A stretch of DNA of 64,000 bases from Membranipora membranacea (lineage: Eukaryota > Bryozoa > Gymnolaemata > Cheilostomatida > Membraniporidae): the NCBI GenBank assembly GCA_914767715.1, contig OU612068.1, positions 31,868,001-31,932,000 on the forward strand. Direction: 5' to 3'. Position 1 is the first letter of the stretch; each line of letters opens with the position of its first letter. The notes below the pieces were generated by a model. It had not been told where the DNA came from and made no database searches. It saw only the letters and a list, made by a program, of their open reading frames with translations. Shown here one piece after another: positions 12,301 to 24,362 of the stretch. Made by a program: the position numbers and the translations under genes.

Positions 12301-13714
12301 GGTAAAATTATTAATATCTATAGTACTGGCCACCATACAGTGTCTTATCTTACTAAGAAAGTCAGATTAGTCAAGATATTTGCAGGTGACATCCGTATCA
12401 GCAATGAACTAAATCTCATTGGTTTAGTTCATTGGTATCATTGGTATCATTGGTGCATTGGTTCATTGGAGGTTTAGTTCATTGGTATCAGTCTTTTTTA
12501 ATGTGAAGGGTTTCCTTATAAGAGAGTTATTGTCTCTTTTTTATGCAGAGCATAACTCCAGCACTTACTGCCTGTTTGTTTATTTAATTTCAATACTTTT
12601 TTCCATAAATGTTTACATAAATCAAAATTTCAACTAGGTGCATAATATTGCTAAAGAGAGGTCTCCCTTGAGTAGGGTAAAAGAAAAAGAAATATATAAA
12701 ATCAATAGTTAATGGTAACCAAACTGACTTGATGTAACTTGGATTACAGAGTATGGCTAGGCTAGCTTGACAGTTCTCGATTTCTTGATATCAAAATTAG
12801 ATAGCTGTGCGGTGGATAGTTTATATTTGAGATGTCCACTTCAAGTAAATGAATTGTTACCACTGTGTAATGTCGGAAACCGCAACAGTGTAAGTGTAAG
12901 TTACACAACCGCTTAACTATCGGTATGCGGTGACAAACAATACACCATTGCTGATGCGCCACTCCACCTGGTCCTAACTTGATTTTTAACCTAATCTTCT
13001 GCTGTGCTGGTTTTTAAAAATTTACGTTTATGGTCGCAAAATTTACCAATGGTTGCCTGTCCCGACCTGGACTCTACCAAATCCAGCTGTTTTTGTTTCC
13101 AGTGGATTTATTGACTAGTTGCGAATCAGATTAGTGCAGTAACTTCATGTTATATGATGAACAGCTACGTGTTTTTGCCAAAAACATAAATCATTACTTA
13201 TTATCTCCAATACTGTCATATGTAGTCTGAGCCCCCCAGCGTGCCTGCCAAGTGCCAATCTCAACAGTCATTTTTAAGCAGGGAGCCACATGTAGCCATA
13301 TCAAACATGTGTCAGGTGCTTCTAAATGATGAAATCACATAACTTCATCCTTCACAAGTATTGTTGACATCTTATTTGTTATCATTTATTAGAAAAATCC
13401 ATTATGCTAATTCTCACTCTCAATTTCAGGGTATGCTGTCGTTTGCAGAGTTGGCGAGCACGTACAAAAATTATCATTACATGTTTCGATATGCGAATCA
13501 AGGAAGACAGCTTGTTTTTGAACCAGATAGAATTTGTCACAGCCTACTAGAATGGGAATTGGCTGAGATTGAATGGGACCTGAGTACACCGGGGAAAGCA
13601 AAGGTTACATCACCGATATACAAAGATGGTGGCCTTGTCTATGCCAAAGTTTTGACACTTTCTCGACTGATGGAGTGGATAATGATTGACACTTTCAAAA
13701 AGCATATCATATAG
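9325..13714 (+). CDS. Secreted alpha/beta-hydrolase-like protein 1, predicted catalytically dead
   Basis: Seven exons: 9325-9487, 10250-10429, 10662-10836, 11139-11403, 11631-11732, 12001-12267, 13430-13714. They join to 478 residues. The N-terminus (MAAYYVFAIALILLIIQD) looks like a signal peptide and NxS/T sites follow, so an extracellular or secretory-lumen protein is likely. The fold is recognised from the paralogue at 17848: strand, nucleophile elbow, acidic loop, His loop. Here the elbow reads AAHGLGG where the paralogue has GAHSLGG, so the nucleophile Ser is Gly. The oxyanion-type loop is PEAE instead of PGAG. The Asp (SGDLDGLYR) and His (PGANHSQVASG) remain. All frames and splice sites are intact apart from a GC donor after exon 3 (10837), so this is not a decayed gene. 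Substrate and exact family are unknown to me. A polyadenylation signal AATAAA lies at 13735. Confidence 0.82.
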
Positions 13715-13734
13715 GCGAAATTAATCAACTTGAA

Positions 13735-13740
13735 AATAAA
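13735..13740 (+). terminator. Polyadenylation signal of hydrolase 1
   Basis: AATAAA, 21 bases after the stop codon of the hydrolase 1 gene. The position is consistent with a short 3' UTR. Confidence 0.5.
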
Positions 13741-13995
13741 GAACAACATTCCTCAAAATTTATAAATGGCATCTAAAGTCACCAAGCAATGAATACAGTA
13801 CATGTATGTATGTAACTCAACTTTACAATTCCATTATCAGTAACGCTCCCTGGATAGAACTCCCCTGTTGCGAACAAGGCTTCATTTCATATGTCTGGTC
13901 TCTTTATTTTGCTGGTCATACCTTTGATGGTTATGACATATCATAAGATCATGCATAAATAGATGTGGAAGATGTTGTCTAATTGGGAAGGCTTA

Positions 13996-14496
13996 ACTGG
14001 AAATTGGTGGCATTCAGCATTTAAAGAACAATACAAAAGTATACAAAACTGCAAGAAGCTATGGCCTAGAGAACTGTGGTTTTGACTGCATTGTCAAAGA
14101 TAGAATGAACTCCTTTATTAGCCACATACAGAAGGATGAACACCATCCTTTCCACTCATTCTTGACTAAACTCCGATCTGGAAGGCTGCAATCATACAAA
14201 CATCGAGCAGCAATCGGTAGTGACAGCTTTGTACGACATTTTATAAATGTCTGCAATAATTCCAGTAAACGCTAATACAATGTTCTATTTTAGTTTGTAT
14301 CTGTGCTATTTTTTTATTTTCAATTACTTTTTATCATTTGAACCTTTTAGTTTTTTAGTCATCAGCGGCAAATCCATATATCATTTCACTATATTATGTA
14401 TGTACATGTATATGTATGTACATGTATATGTATGTACATCTATATGTATGTACATGTATATATGTGACAACGAATTAAACCAAACCAAACCAAAGC
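13996..14496 (+). mobile_element. Probable 3' fragment of a non-LTR retrotransposon
   Basis: An open frame ending at 14275 encodes a peptide containing ENCGFDCIVKDRMNSFIS, DEHHPFHSFLTKLRSG and SDSFVRHFINVCNNSSKR. That layout (HPFHSFL, then a basic stretch, then SFVRHFI and a stop soon after) resembles the C-terminal end of reverse-transcriptase ORFs of CR1/Jockey-like elements. After the stop comes an AT-rich tail, a 16-bp tandem repeat and an AAACC repeat (14474-14494) that looks like a simple-repeat tail. No RT catalytic motif is present, so the assignment is tentative. Confidence 0.4.
14396..14462 (+). repeat. 16-bp tandem repeat, about four copies
   Basis: The unit GTACATGTATATGTAT is repeated with one change (CATCTATA) in the third copy. 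It lies in the 3' tail of the putative retrotransposon fragment. Confidence 0.85.
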
Positions 14497-16919
14497 ATAA
14501 AAGTTGAAGTTTTCCAAGACTTTCCTACAGCTTACATCAGATATGACAAGTGCAGGGTCGCCATATATCATTTTAAAGAGATCAAAATCTTATACAAGCT
14601 CGTAGGTTCCAAAGATGCTGAGAAATTCTCTGAAATTTTAAGAATCTTTCGAAAAATTGATTTTTGATTTTCAAGTTGTCCCTCAACCACAGACCTCCAA
14701 GTCTGCAGTAGCGGCAGTGAGCTTAGAAATGGTATCCAATCTCAAGTGATCAAGTATTAGAAGGCATTTAGGAATGAAAGTTCCCTTTTTTTGTTGCCCA
14801 TGCCTCATTCCCTTATCTCCTCTGCTCTTTTGCTTCCGCTTTCTGCAGGGGAAATAAACTCTGGCAAGACCCCATCAGATACCCACAAATTTTTGAAAAT
14901 CAGAAATTGATTCATTTTTGGCAGGGTATGGTGCACACTAGGTCCCTATATTGCTGCTCGCAGTATTATGAGCATTCCAATGACACAAAACAAAGTACAT
15001 CTGTCATTTCTGCTTTAAAGTGTTTGTAAAGGAACAGGGTTCTTGGTATCATTTTTGAGCTTGAAATGTGATTAAGACAGCTATCACACATGCATTTGCA
15101 TGAAAAATAAGTCTTCAGGGTTACTTGGTCTGGTAGGTTTGGGGGTTATAAGTTAACACTATTGAGTTGCCTACTCATGCACAGCCCAACTTGTCCAGGC
15201 GATTTGTAATGAGCCTATTATGGGGGAAATACAGTAATATTAGTGACTATTGTGGTTAGATAACAACTTTTGCAAATACATGACAAAGTCACTCACAAGT
15301 CTGTCGATGACATAAAAGTTACAATTTAATGAGTTGAGACAGCTAATCAAAACAACCTTCATTTCTGTTATGAGCCCATGTTGAAGAAGAGATCAGAAGA
15401 ACCACTGTACCAAAGATTATAAATACTGACTGTGCATTACAATGAATGACTATGACCCATTCCCTGTCCACAGCTTTTCAAGCGAGTGATTTTCATTTCA
15501 TACCGCTGCACTTGTTTGCTTGTTTAAATAAGATTACACTGGAGCAATGAATTATTCCTGCTGACAAAGCTAAAAATGGTCCATACAATGCTTTATGGTT
15601 AGTACCAAATCTTGCGATAATATCCAACACTAGCCCCCCAAATAAGATCCATACTGATGAAATAACTCAAAAACTCGACAAATTAATTTCCTAAGTGACT
15701 GATGTGTGCTTTGACATAGGTTCTCATATGGCCTGCTGCACTCAGTCAGTAATATTGATAGTCCATGTTTAGAAGTGCTGAGTATCTGTGATGCACAGAT
15801 GGACAAGATCTGATGTAAAATAATATAGCAAGTTTCTCAAGGTATTCCACTGCTAGCACGATTATCAATACTCCTCTCTTTAGGAGGCAGTCAAATACAT
15901 TTACATTTTTCATCACCTTGAAGTCCGAAATAACTAGATGACAATTTTATTTACTTCAATTTACTTTGTGACTTGTAAATTCCAGTTTTTTATGTAAACA
16001 ACAAAGTTTACCCGAGAAAATCTTGTGAGTACAAACATCAGAACATTTGCAAAAATTTCTGTAAAGATTCTCAAAATTTCAAATCACTCAGTATTATTCA
16101 TCGCATGCTTTGGATTTTAACATCATCCTTATGCCTGAAATGTCGAGATTTAAAAACAAATTATTTTAGATTTTTGTGCAAATTAGAAAAACATCTAGTC
16201 TACCTGTGTAAATTTTGTATCTTCCATTGAAATTCTATTGAAAGCCACTAATCATAAAGCATAACGGCTGAAGACAGAGTTTGATTGGAATGTCATATCT
16301 TAGTATTTATAATCTTCAATACAATCCATGTAGCCACAATCTCATTTATTTATCAAATAAATATAAACAACACCTTGAAATCATTTAGCGATGTATTGAT
16401 CTGCCTTTATATTGCCAATTTCTATCTCGAACAGTAACCATGGTTAACAGAAAATGTTGTATCTGTCAAAGCACTGTGGGTTATTTCAAGTGGCCGAAAT
16501 CATACAGATCTAAACTTGAGTGGTGTGACTACCTCAGGGACATTTTCCCTATGATAATCACATGGACCCTACGTCGATTTGCTACAATTGCCTCCTGAAT
16601 GATATTCAACCTCGCTCTCACTGGATCTGTTAATCTCCCTATAATTTTCACTCTCGCTGTCGGATGAGCTAGAGTTGTAATTTTTGCTGTGCTTGATTTC
16701 GATCGTTTGCTTTGTCATTCAATTATGAATTTTTATACACTATCCCATTTTACCAGTAAAGCCACATAACATGGGACAGATTAACTTTGCATTGTATTCA
16801 CTCATTCATTCAATAGATAAATTCTGTGCGGTTTAATATTGTATGCAGGGAATATCAAAACCACTGTGTCATAACAAAAAGTCTTATTTACGAGATACTG
16901 TATATTCCCATTATAATCT

Positions 16920-16995
16920 AAGGTACTAAAAAGGTACTATTTTCTACAAGTGATCACAACTCCAAAGGAGAAAAATAGTACCTTTTTAGTACCTT
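16920..16995. repeat. 24-bp perfect inverted repeat
   Basis: Arms at 16920-16943 and 16972-16995, each built from two AAGGTACT-like words, are exact reverse complements separated by 28 bases. It may be a tiny foldback element. No coding content. Confidence 0.85.
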
Positions 16996-17847
16996 TTCAT
17001 CCCAACTTTGAGTGAAAATAATTCTTAACTGGGCCACAGGCTGCTTTTGGACATAGCATAATGTTCTAAACTAGACTGAGAGCTCTAGAATGATACCAAA
17101 AACCTGTTCCCTTTACAAGCACTTTAAGTGACGTGAAACTGATGATGTCATCAACCTCAACTTCATGATGGAAAATGAAACTCAGTAAACATAAAAGATA
17201 ATAGATTAATGGGCAGAAACAAAATCTCATAATCAAGGATTGTGAATACCAAGGATAGACAGTCCAGTGTGAGTGATTGGGAAATGGTGGGAGCTGAGTA
17301 CCCACAAAGAACGTCATAATACTGTCACAATACTGTCATAATACTGTGTGAAAATGACTCTCTTTGACAAGTTATCAATCATACAGATCTATTTTTCAGC
17401 ATAGTTGTTATGTCGAATTTGATACAGATATTGCAATAATATTCGAAGCGATATTTGACATGGAGAGTATTGTACCCAGAAAAAAAAAAGTCCACATAGA
17501 CCACTGGATAGACATAACTAGATGATGTAACTGCTCACTGAGGATTCAATTGAAAGTTCACTAAAACCCCAATGGGGGGGGGGGGGGGGGGAGGGGGGAG
17601 AGGGTAGAGAGAGAGTTCATTGCCCCAACCAAATGTTATCAAAGGTAGACAACAACATAGCACTATCTACTTTGAAATGATAGAAACATGGTTGTGGCAG
17701 AGAAAAGTTATGAAACTCATAATCAGCAAGAGAAATAGCAGACGCAACTAGAACAAAATGTAGGCAGTATATAGGCCTATCACTATATATTATATAACAG
17801 GCCTATTTATAAGCCCAAAACCTCAGGCCTTCCATTTAGTACGCATC

Positions 17848-20765
17848 ATGCAGTTTCTCAATACACACGTGTTTAAGTTGATTCTATGTTGTTTGTTACA
17901 AGTTGTGAAATGTGACAAAACAACAGTTGTGCCTCCAGATGATACCAGTAAAACACCAGTAGGGCTGCTTATTGTTCCTGGAGCTGGTCTCAGTGCAGAT
18001 CAGTACCTACCACTAGGTGAGAACAAGAATTTGAATTAAAAATTTTACAATCAAACTAATTTGAGAGCACCGTCTGATATCAGCTTTACATCTGTATCAC
18101 TAACACCATGCTGAATGTGTAGTTCCATGTCAAACCCGGACAGTAACGTTAGCATTTCACTTTTCTGCCACCAGGTAAACAGATACAGAAAGTATCCAAC
18201 TACTCCGTATATCTGGGTACTGTGGGAGGTTTTATTGCGGACATTCCCAATCCGCTACAACTGCCAGGAGCAATCAAGGATGCAGTCAGCAAGCTTCACC
18301 AGGCAGGACTCAATAAGGCATCTCCTATCTTCATCGGTGCTCACAGTCTAGGAGGTAAGTGAGGTGACCATTATCGGGTTTATTGCATGGAGAGGAGCAG
18401 TCCTTTACTGAGAATATTAACCATATTTATTTCCGCTATATTTCAACCATCGTTGTAAATCTGAGCATAAAACAAAGTTGGCCGTCAGGAAAATGTAGCG
18501 AAAAAACTCAAATGAGAAGAGGGTTCATGACAGCCATTTACACTCCCAGTCGCCATAAAAACATTTGAGTAAAAGTAGAAATAGTGATCATCAAATGGAT
18601 CGGGGATGTTGATCACGGTTTGGTAATGAAGATCTCTATTATTTGTAGGCGTTTTCTTGGACATGTTCGTCAGAGGCAAAGACAACATAGCATCAGGAAT
18701 CATTCTGTATGGCTCTTATATAAGCCACTCTGTTAAGTTGGCTGACTATCCAGTACCAGTACTTACGATAGCTGGTGATCAGGATGGACTCTGTCGCATG
18801 ACAAGAATAGCTCAAGATTTTGGGTATGTAATGGTGAATCAAAATCATCAGGGAATTGGCAGCTGTAGAAAACAATGAAAGTATGGTTACGAGATTAATC
18901 TGTTCAACAACTCAGTTAGTCTTGTCTTGAGGCTAATTTTTTGTTTTGCTGTGTATCAAGGCTACATCTCAGTCGTTACCTAGGAGGGAGTCATGTGTCC
19001 GTGTATCAAGGCTACATCTCAGTCGTTACCTAGGAGGCAGTCATGTGTCCGTGTATCAAGGCTACATCTCAGTCGTTACCTAGGAGGCAGTCATGTGTCC
19101 GTGTATCAAGGCTACATCTCAGTCGTTACCTAGGAGGGAGTCATGTGTCCGTGTATCATGGCAAGCAGTAAAATTTAGTGACCGGGCTTAAACTGGGTAA
19201 TACAGAGCATCAGATTAATTTAAAATGTTGCAATTATTGTTACCAGGCAGTTAACCAGCTTCAACTACAAAACTCCTGTTGTGATAGTACCAGGGGCTAA
19301 TCATAGTCAGGTGGCCTCTGGAAAGATGCCACTTCATGTGGAGGTGAATGACCTGATAGCAGATAACACTGAGAAAGAGACACATGAAGCTTTGGCCTCA
19401 ACAACTAATGCGTTCATGGTTGTCAACGGTCCACAACTGGTGAAAATAGCAAGAGAACAAGCAGCTACCGTACTCGACAAACAGTATGTCAACACAAAGA
19501 GCATAGTTACTGTAAGTTTATTCTAAAATCTCCATCACAACCAACAAAGCATGGCTGCAAAGTAAATCTATATAAATGTTTATGTTGTTATAATTTAACA
19601 TAGTTGCCCTCAGTTGGAAAGATAAAATGAAATTCTAGCGACTGATTTCACAACCACACCATATTGTAGTTTTATGTTTTACAGCCTTACTTGGAAGCTG
19701 TCCAGATGGATACTTCACCATTTCCCACATGGGCATCCTTTGCAGCAATACTGCTGGGAGGGGTCAGCGATACCAGTTACAATGTGAGTACATGGCTGCC
19801 CATTTAGTCCTGTACAATCGGTATCCATCTAGTCAACCTTACGCTAATAAATCATCTTCAATGTTTACACTGGTATCAAATATAAAGTTGATCCATATAA
19901 TAAATGAGATATCTGATATATTGTATCATGACAGGAGTTGTCTCATGCTGGAAAAAGGAGAGACAACTAGATTGACTTTGTTTGTAGGTAAATGTACGCA
20001 GCTGTATCACACCTCCGGGTAAATTCCAATCTGTGACACCAAAGTCAGTCAAACCAGATTCAAAGACCATAAATCTCACAGTGCCGATACACAACGACAT
20101 GCCATTCAACCCTCTAGATATCTCCCTCACTCAACAGTCACCTGAGCAGCAGTGGGTAAAGACTCTCTCTCAACAGGCTTTCGAAAAAGTTTTTCCTAAT
20201 TCAACTTTCTACAAACCTCCCAAAGGAATCAAAGATGTCAATCAAGTAAGTCATTACATACAGAGCTCTTGTGTTGATCAAAGTTGTATGTAGTTAGAGC
20301 CGTCTACTCTGGGACCTCTGGGGATAGTTTGTATCTCAGGGTGTCAGTAGGTCTCAGACGCCCCTTCATATAACAGGGGCATTGGCCACTCTCTCAGTAG
20401 ACACAATATAAATCTCAGATACATTAATGCAGTGATATCTATTCATATTCTCCATGATATCAACTATTAATATATCACATATGTCAACATTATTTTAGGC
20501 CACATCAAATACAGCAATCCTAGGGCTGCCTGCGGAGTATTACATGAGATATATGAGTAAGGGTAGAAGACTTCAATACCTACCAGATATGGTCTGCGCT
20601 ACCCTGAGCGAATGGACTTCTGCCTCAATAACATGGAACCTTACTAAGTCAGGAGCAGCATATGTTCGATCTCCTATATATCAAAATGATGAATTTGCCT
20701 TTGCAAAATTCTTAACCTTATCTAAGGTTTATGAGTGGATTTTGATTGATTCATTCAAAAAATAA
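17848..20765 (+). CDS. Secreted alpha/beta-hydrolase-like protein 2, active-site motifs intact
   Basis: Seven exons: 17848-18016, 18175-18354, 18649-18823, 19247-19511, 19685-19783, 19988-20245, 20499-20765. They join to 470 residues. A hydrophobic N-terminus (MQFLNTHVFKLILCCLLQVV) looks like a signal peptide. Motifs in order: IVPGAG (oxyanion-type loop), IGAHSLGG (nucleophile Ser elbow), AGDQDGLCR (acid), VPGANHSQVASG (His). The order matches the alpha/beta-hydrolase fold, so a secreted esterase, lipase or amidase-like activity is likely; the substrate cannot be read. Exons 2, 3 and 4 have exactly the same lengths (180, 175, 265) and phases as hydrolase 1, proving a tandem duplication. The C-terminal half has no domain I recognise and may be a lineage-specific cap or extension. 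Intron 3 contains a 50-bp minisatellite. The 3' end converges on TOE1, 184 bases away. Confidence 0.86.
18951..19150 (+). repeat. 50-bp minisatellite, four copies
   Basis: Four head-to-tail 50-bp units start at 18951, 19001, 19051 and 19101, each beginning GTGTATCAAGGCTACATCTC. They differ only at one base: GGAGGGAG in copies 1 and 4, GGAGGCAG in copies 2 and 3. A fifth partial unit (GTGTATCATGG) follows. The array lies in intron 3 of hydrolase 2. Confidence 0.97.
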
Positions 20766-20949
20766 ATAGAGACACCTGCACGCATGCTCTGTATTATTAC
20801 CCTGTTTTTGGGCTACTGATGTATTATGTGTTTGTCATATATAAAATTAAATTTGTGTCATTTGATTCAAAAATGAAATGAAAAAAATATTTGTACAATT
20901 GTGCAAAAGGATCCCTGAGGGGGGAGGGGTTAGCAATCATCCTCTTTCG

Positions 20950-23900
20950 TCAAACAGACTGGCAAGTAGCCTTGAGGTGATTGACAGAACACTTACCAAA
21001 GTTTCCTCTGGTTATCTGCAGGGGAAGGTCTTTACCGCTCAGGTACAGTTTGTTTTTGGCTGAAGACATCACATCTTCACCCTTGTCTCGCAATTGAGTA
21101 GAAAACACTGCAAAACTGAGAGCAGTCATGAAAGCGTCCACACCAGCTCTATGGCAGTTCTGAGTAGTGGCTGGTTTGATTGTTTTGGGTTTTGCGAGAG
21201 TTTTTTCTCTACTTGTATAACTGTTGTCAAATGGCTCACCATGGGATAGTTCAGATTGAGAGAAGGGGTTGGTGATCTCATCTTGACTTTCGTCCTCCTG
21301 GTTCTCATTTACAGACTCACTACCTTTCCTCTTACGCTTGTTCTTCTCCTTCATTTTCTGTCGACGTTTTCTGTTTTTGAAGACAATCGGTTTTAGTTTT
21401 TCCTTTTTCAGAATCAGCGCCAAGCCATGAGACTGTTGGCAGTTTATTCCTTGGTTACACCAACCATGTGCCTATAGTAGTACAACATAAAGTTTATCAT
21501 AATTACTTGAATAATTGGAGCATGTGTAGGGACATCTCTCTCCTTGTCTGAGTATGAGGCCAACAAACATCACACACTAGAAATAGCCACCAAAAGGTCA
21601 TCAGGGAGGAAAGCATTATATCATTATATCAGATACCTTCATTTGAAAATTTGCTGATAGATTCAATCAGTCATCGGATGCCTTTATGAAATATAGCAAA
21701 TACAGTGAGCTTTACATTATTTCATGAAGAAGGAGATCTAATGTACATGGTAGTAGTCAACTGACAGAGAGAAACCAACAAGTATTAAAAACACTTTGTG
21801 ATCTTGAATCTTTCTGGCATAACTTTAGAAGGTTCAAATAAATTTGCTCTCAAATAAGCGTGTTTAGTGCCATTATGAATCGATGTCTTCTATTGCAAAA
21901 TAGTCATTTTAGCACCAAGGTTGTCTGAATTGGAGAGGGGACGCCTGCTTGTTTTGAAAAGCGTTTTGTTCTAAGCATGATACCATAGCAGCGTATCTTC
22001 CCGCCTACAGGTTGTATATGCAGTACTTACAGCATACTGCTGACAGACACTCGTAGTAACATTAGTATGCTTATCCTCAGTATCAAAAACAACATGGTGA
22101 AGATCCTCCGAATCAGAAGGCTGGATGTAACTCAGCTGTATCTGTTGGTTTTCCTTATTCCACTGCATGCTGAAAACAGTAATCACACATACGGGTATTG
22201 GTATTGGTAATCATCTATCTAGATCATTCATTCAAACACATACTGGTCAAGTCTCCAGCTTTAGCACAGCTGTGCAAACTTACCTTTTTAATATGGGGAT
22301 CAATTGTACAACATTGGACAAATGATCAGAAGTTGTAATATTTTCTTATCATGAGAGCTATAATATAAATACCAATGATATCTTAGTGTTCGTGGTAGAT
22401 GGATGTTTGCGTATATATATATATACTGTTTTTTTTTCTCCTCACCAAGATTTGAAGACGTATTGCAGGTAACTGGCCTTTGTTCTGATTAAGTACTCTG
22501 CTATATATTTTGTGTCAAACACTGCAGCTGGGAACAGATCCTCCACGTCAGCCAGGAATGTAGACAGTTTCGCAGGTAAATTCAGATATAGATTCTGGTA
22601 TAGGAACACTAAGTCCACCAGTCCGTTATGGAGAACTACTGGCTTTTTCGCTTCAGTTAAAAGATAAAACAGCTGGGTGAGGGATGGCTTTCTCACGGCA
22701 TCTCCGTCTCTCTGAAAAAAATGAAGAATAATTTTCCCTCTGAGAGAAGCACAATAGTTTACACAGATTTGAGGTGAATCCCACCAGCACAGTATATATG
22801 TGACTTATCACCTCCTGTTCGACATACTAGCAGTTGCTTTCCTGTCTGATTATTGGGAGCAATACATCAGTCAGTCAGTGCGTCTGATTCTCTATTAGCA
22901 TTTCTTTTGTTCGAAATATCTACCAAATCGAATAAGACCAGCTTACACCTTACTAATCTGGCAGACAACTCCACCAATCCCAGGTTTATTATCTACAATT
23001 TATCACTTGTCATGTACTTACAAAGTCCCGTCCCGATTTATATGGTAAGCCACAGGAATATTGTTTGTTGAAGTCAAAGCCATGGGCAGTAAGAAACTTG
23101 AGGGCCTGAGGCTCTACAGTGTAGGGCTCAGAGCATAGAGCCAGTAGGTTATATGTCTGTACTGTGTATGATGTTAGATGCTTAGTAGACTCGCCGGCTG
23201 CTTTCACACCATTCTAGCAATATGAGTATACAATTATATGATTTGGAATCTGGAATTGAAAGCTGCAGAGATAGATAAAATAACATGGTGTGTAGAATAC
23301 TACACCTACACTTTAGAGCTAAACCTTTTGGCCGAGCGCAATAATTGGCTGGGTGGGGCTACCTTCCTATCATAAGTGAATAGATGATGTTAGATATGCC
23401 TCTAACTCGCAACATTAGACTAGAATGAAAACAAAGTAGTTTATACAGACCTGCTGGCTAGAGCATCTGAAGCATGACAAACCGAGGGAGATAATTGATC
23501 TACTCTTTGCTGTATCACTTATCGCTTTGTACCTCGTATCCAAACATCTGCAATGATCAAATTGTTGTTTTTTTAAATTCTCAGATTTCCCTAATTATTC
23601 TCTGAAATCCGGAATGGTGGTTTTACTACATCTTTATTGATCGACTGCATTACTGGTAATAATCATGACCACTAACGCAACACCAAAGTCTACAATATAT
23701 TATCAAATAATAAATTTATCATGATATTGTGTCATTGTTTATAAGAAACTGGAAGTATGGTTATTCTTCCAACTCAATTTGCTCTGAGGCCCAGTTTGCC
23801 CTGAGGCCCAGTTTGCTCCGAGGCCCAATTTGCTCTATTGAAAGATCAACAATATAGTTAGACTTTTATTTTCCTGATACAAATTCATGCAGTTATTTCT

Positions 23901-24362
23901 CCCTTTTTCATGGGGATAACAACTTTCATTTAGTATATAAATGGCGCACATACATAGTTCATTACACAGTATATGAATCATAAGTAACTTACTTGCTTGC
24001 TAATTGCCTTCTGTCACCGAGGCCACTCAGTTCCTGTTTAGATATTAATAAATATTAGTCAAAAATAAACATGATGTACTGTCAGCTCATGTGATAAGAC
24101 ACACAAGAACAGCACATAAAAGAACTTGGTCTAACACAACAAGAGCATTGTCGAAGAATGAGTATTCAAAATTTAGAGGATGATACATATGAAACAGTAA
24201 GAGAGAGATGGACAAAATAGTGCACATTATACACACCAAGTCGACGGAAAGGAAGTTTGCGGTTTGTATAGCTAATCTTATTGCAGGCCAAACTTCTACG
24301 GCGTTATTACAGTGCACATCCAGTACAGGTATGGTAGTTACATCTGCTTCTAATCCAGCCAT
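20950..24362 (-). CDS. TOE1: TOE1, CAF1-family 3'-5' exonuclease (deadenylase)
   Basis: TOE1 is a nuclear/Cajal-body DEDD exonuclease that trims the 3' tails of snRNA precursors. Seven exons, high to low: 24237-24362, 23993-24033, 23451-23547, 23022-23213, 22446-22711, 22031-22169, 20950-21471. They join to 460 residues (human about 510). Exon 1 carries VLDVHCNNAVEVWPAIR and NFLSVDL, which splices to ELSGLGDR, rebuilding the catalytic D-x-E. Further family signatures are YKAISDTAKSRSIISLGL, HGFDFNKQY, VVLHNGLVDLVFLYQN (catalytic Asp) and FDTKYIAEY (last catalytic Asp). A CCCH zinc finger (C-x7-C-x5-C-x3-H) is split by the last intron. A Lys/Arg-rich stretch (KNRKRRQKMKEKNKRKRKG) is probably a nuclear signal. 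The C-terminus AGVDAFMTALSFAVF ... LYLSGKDLPL matches TOE1 and not other CAF1 proteins. The start is the ATG whose next residues lead directly into the conserved block. Confidence 0.95.
23768..23818 (+). repeat. 17-bp tandem repeat, three copies
   Basis: Three adjacent 17-base units of the type TTTGCTCTGAGGCCCAG, followed by a partial fourth, lie in the TOE1 intron between exons 2 and 3. No other signal is seen in it. Edges are approximate by a few bases. Confidence 0.8.

Larger units (their letters stand above)
13741..17847. other. Intergenic region between the tandem hydrolase genes
   Basis: Apart from a probable retrotransposon tail (13996-14496), a 16-bp tandem repeat, a 24-bp hairpin (16920-16995) and a G run (about 17573-17591), I see nothing that can be supported in these 4.1 kb. 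The sequence is AT-rich and lacks convincing exons. Confidence 0.55.

Noticed and set aside
18951-19150. CRISPR-like array
   Set aside because: The 50-bp units are directly adjacent with no spacers, in a eukaryotic intron; a minisatellite.
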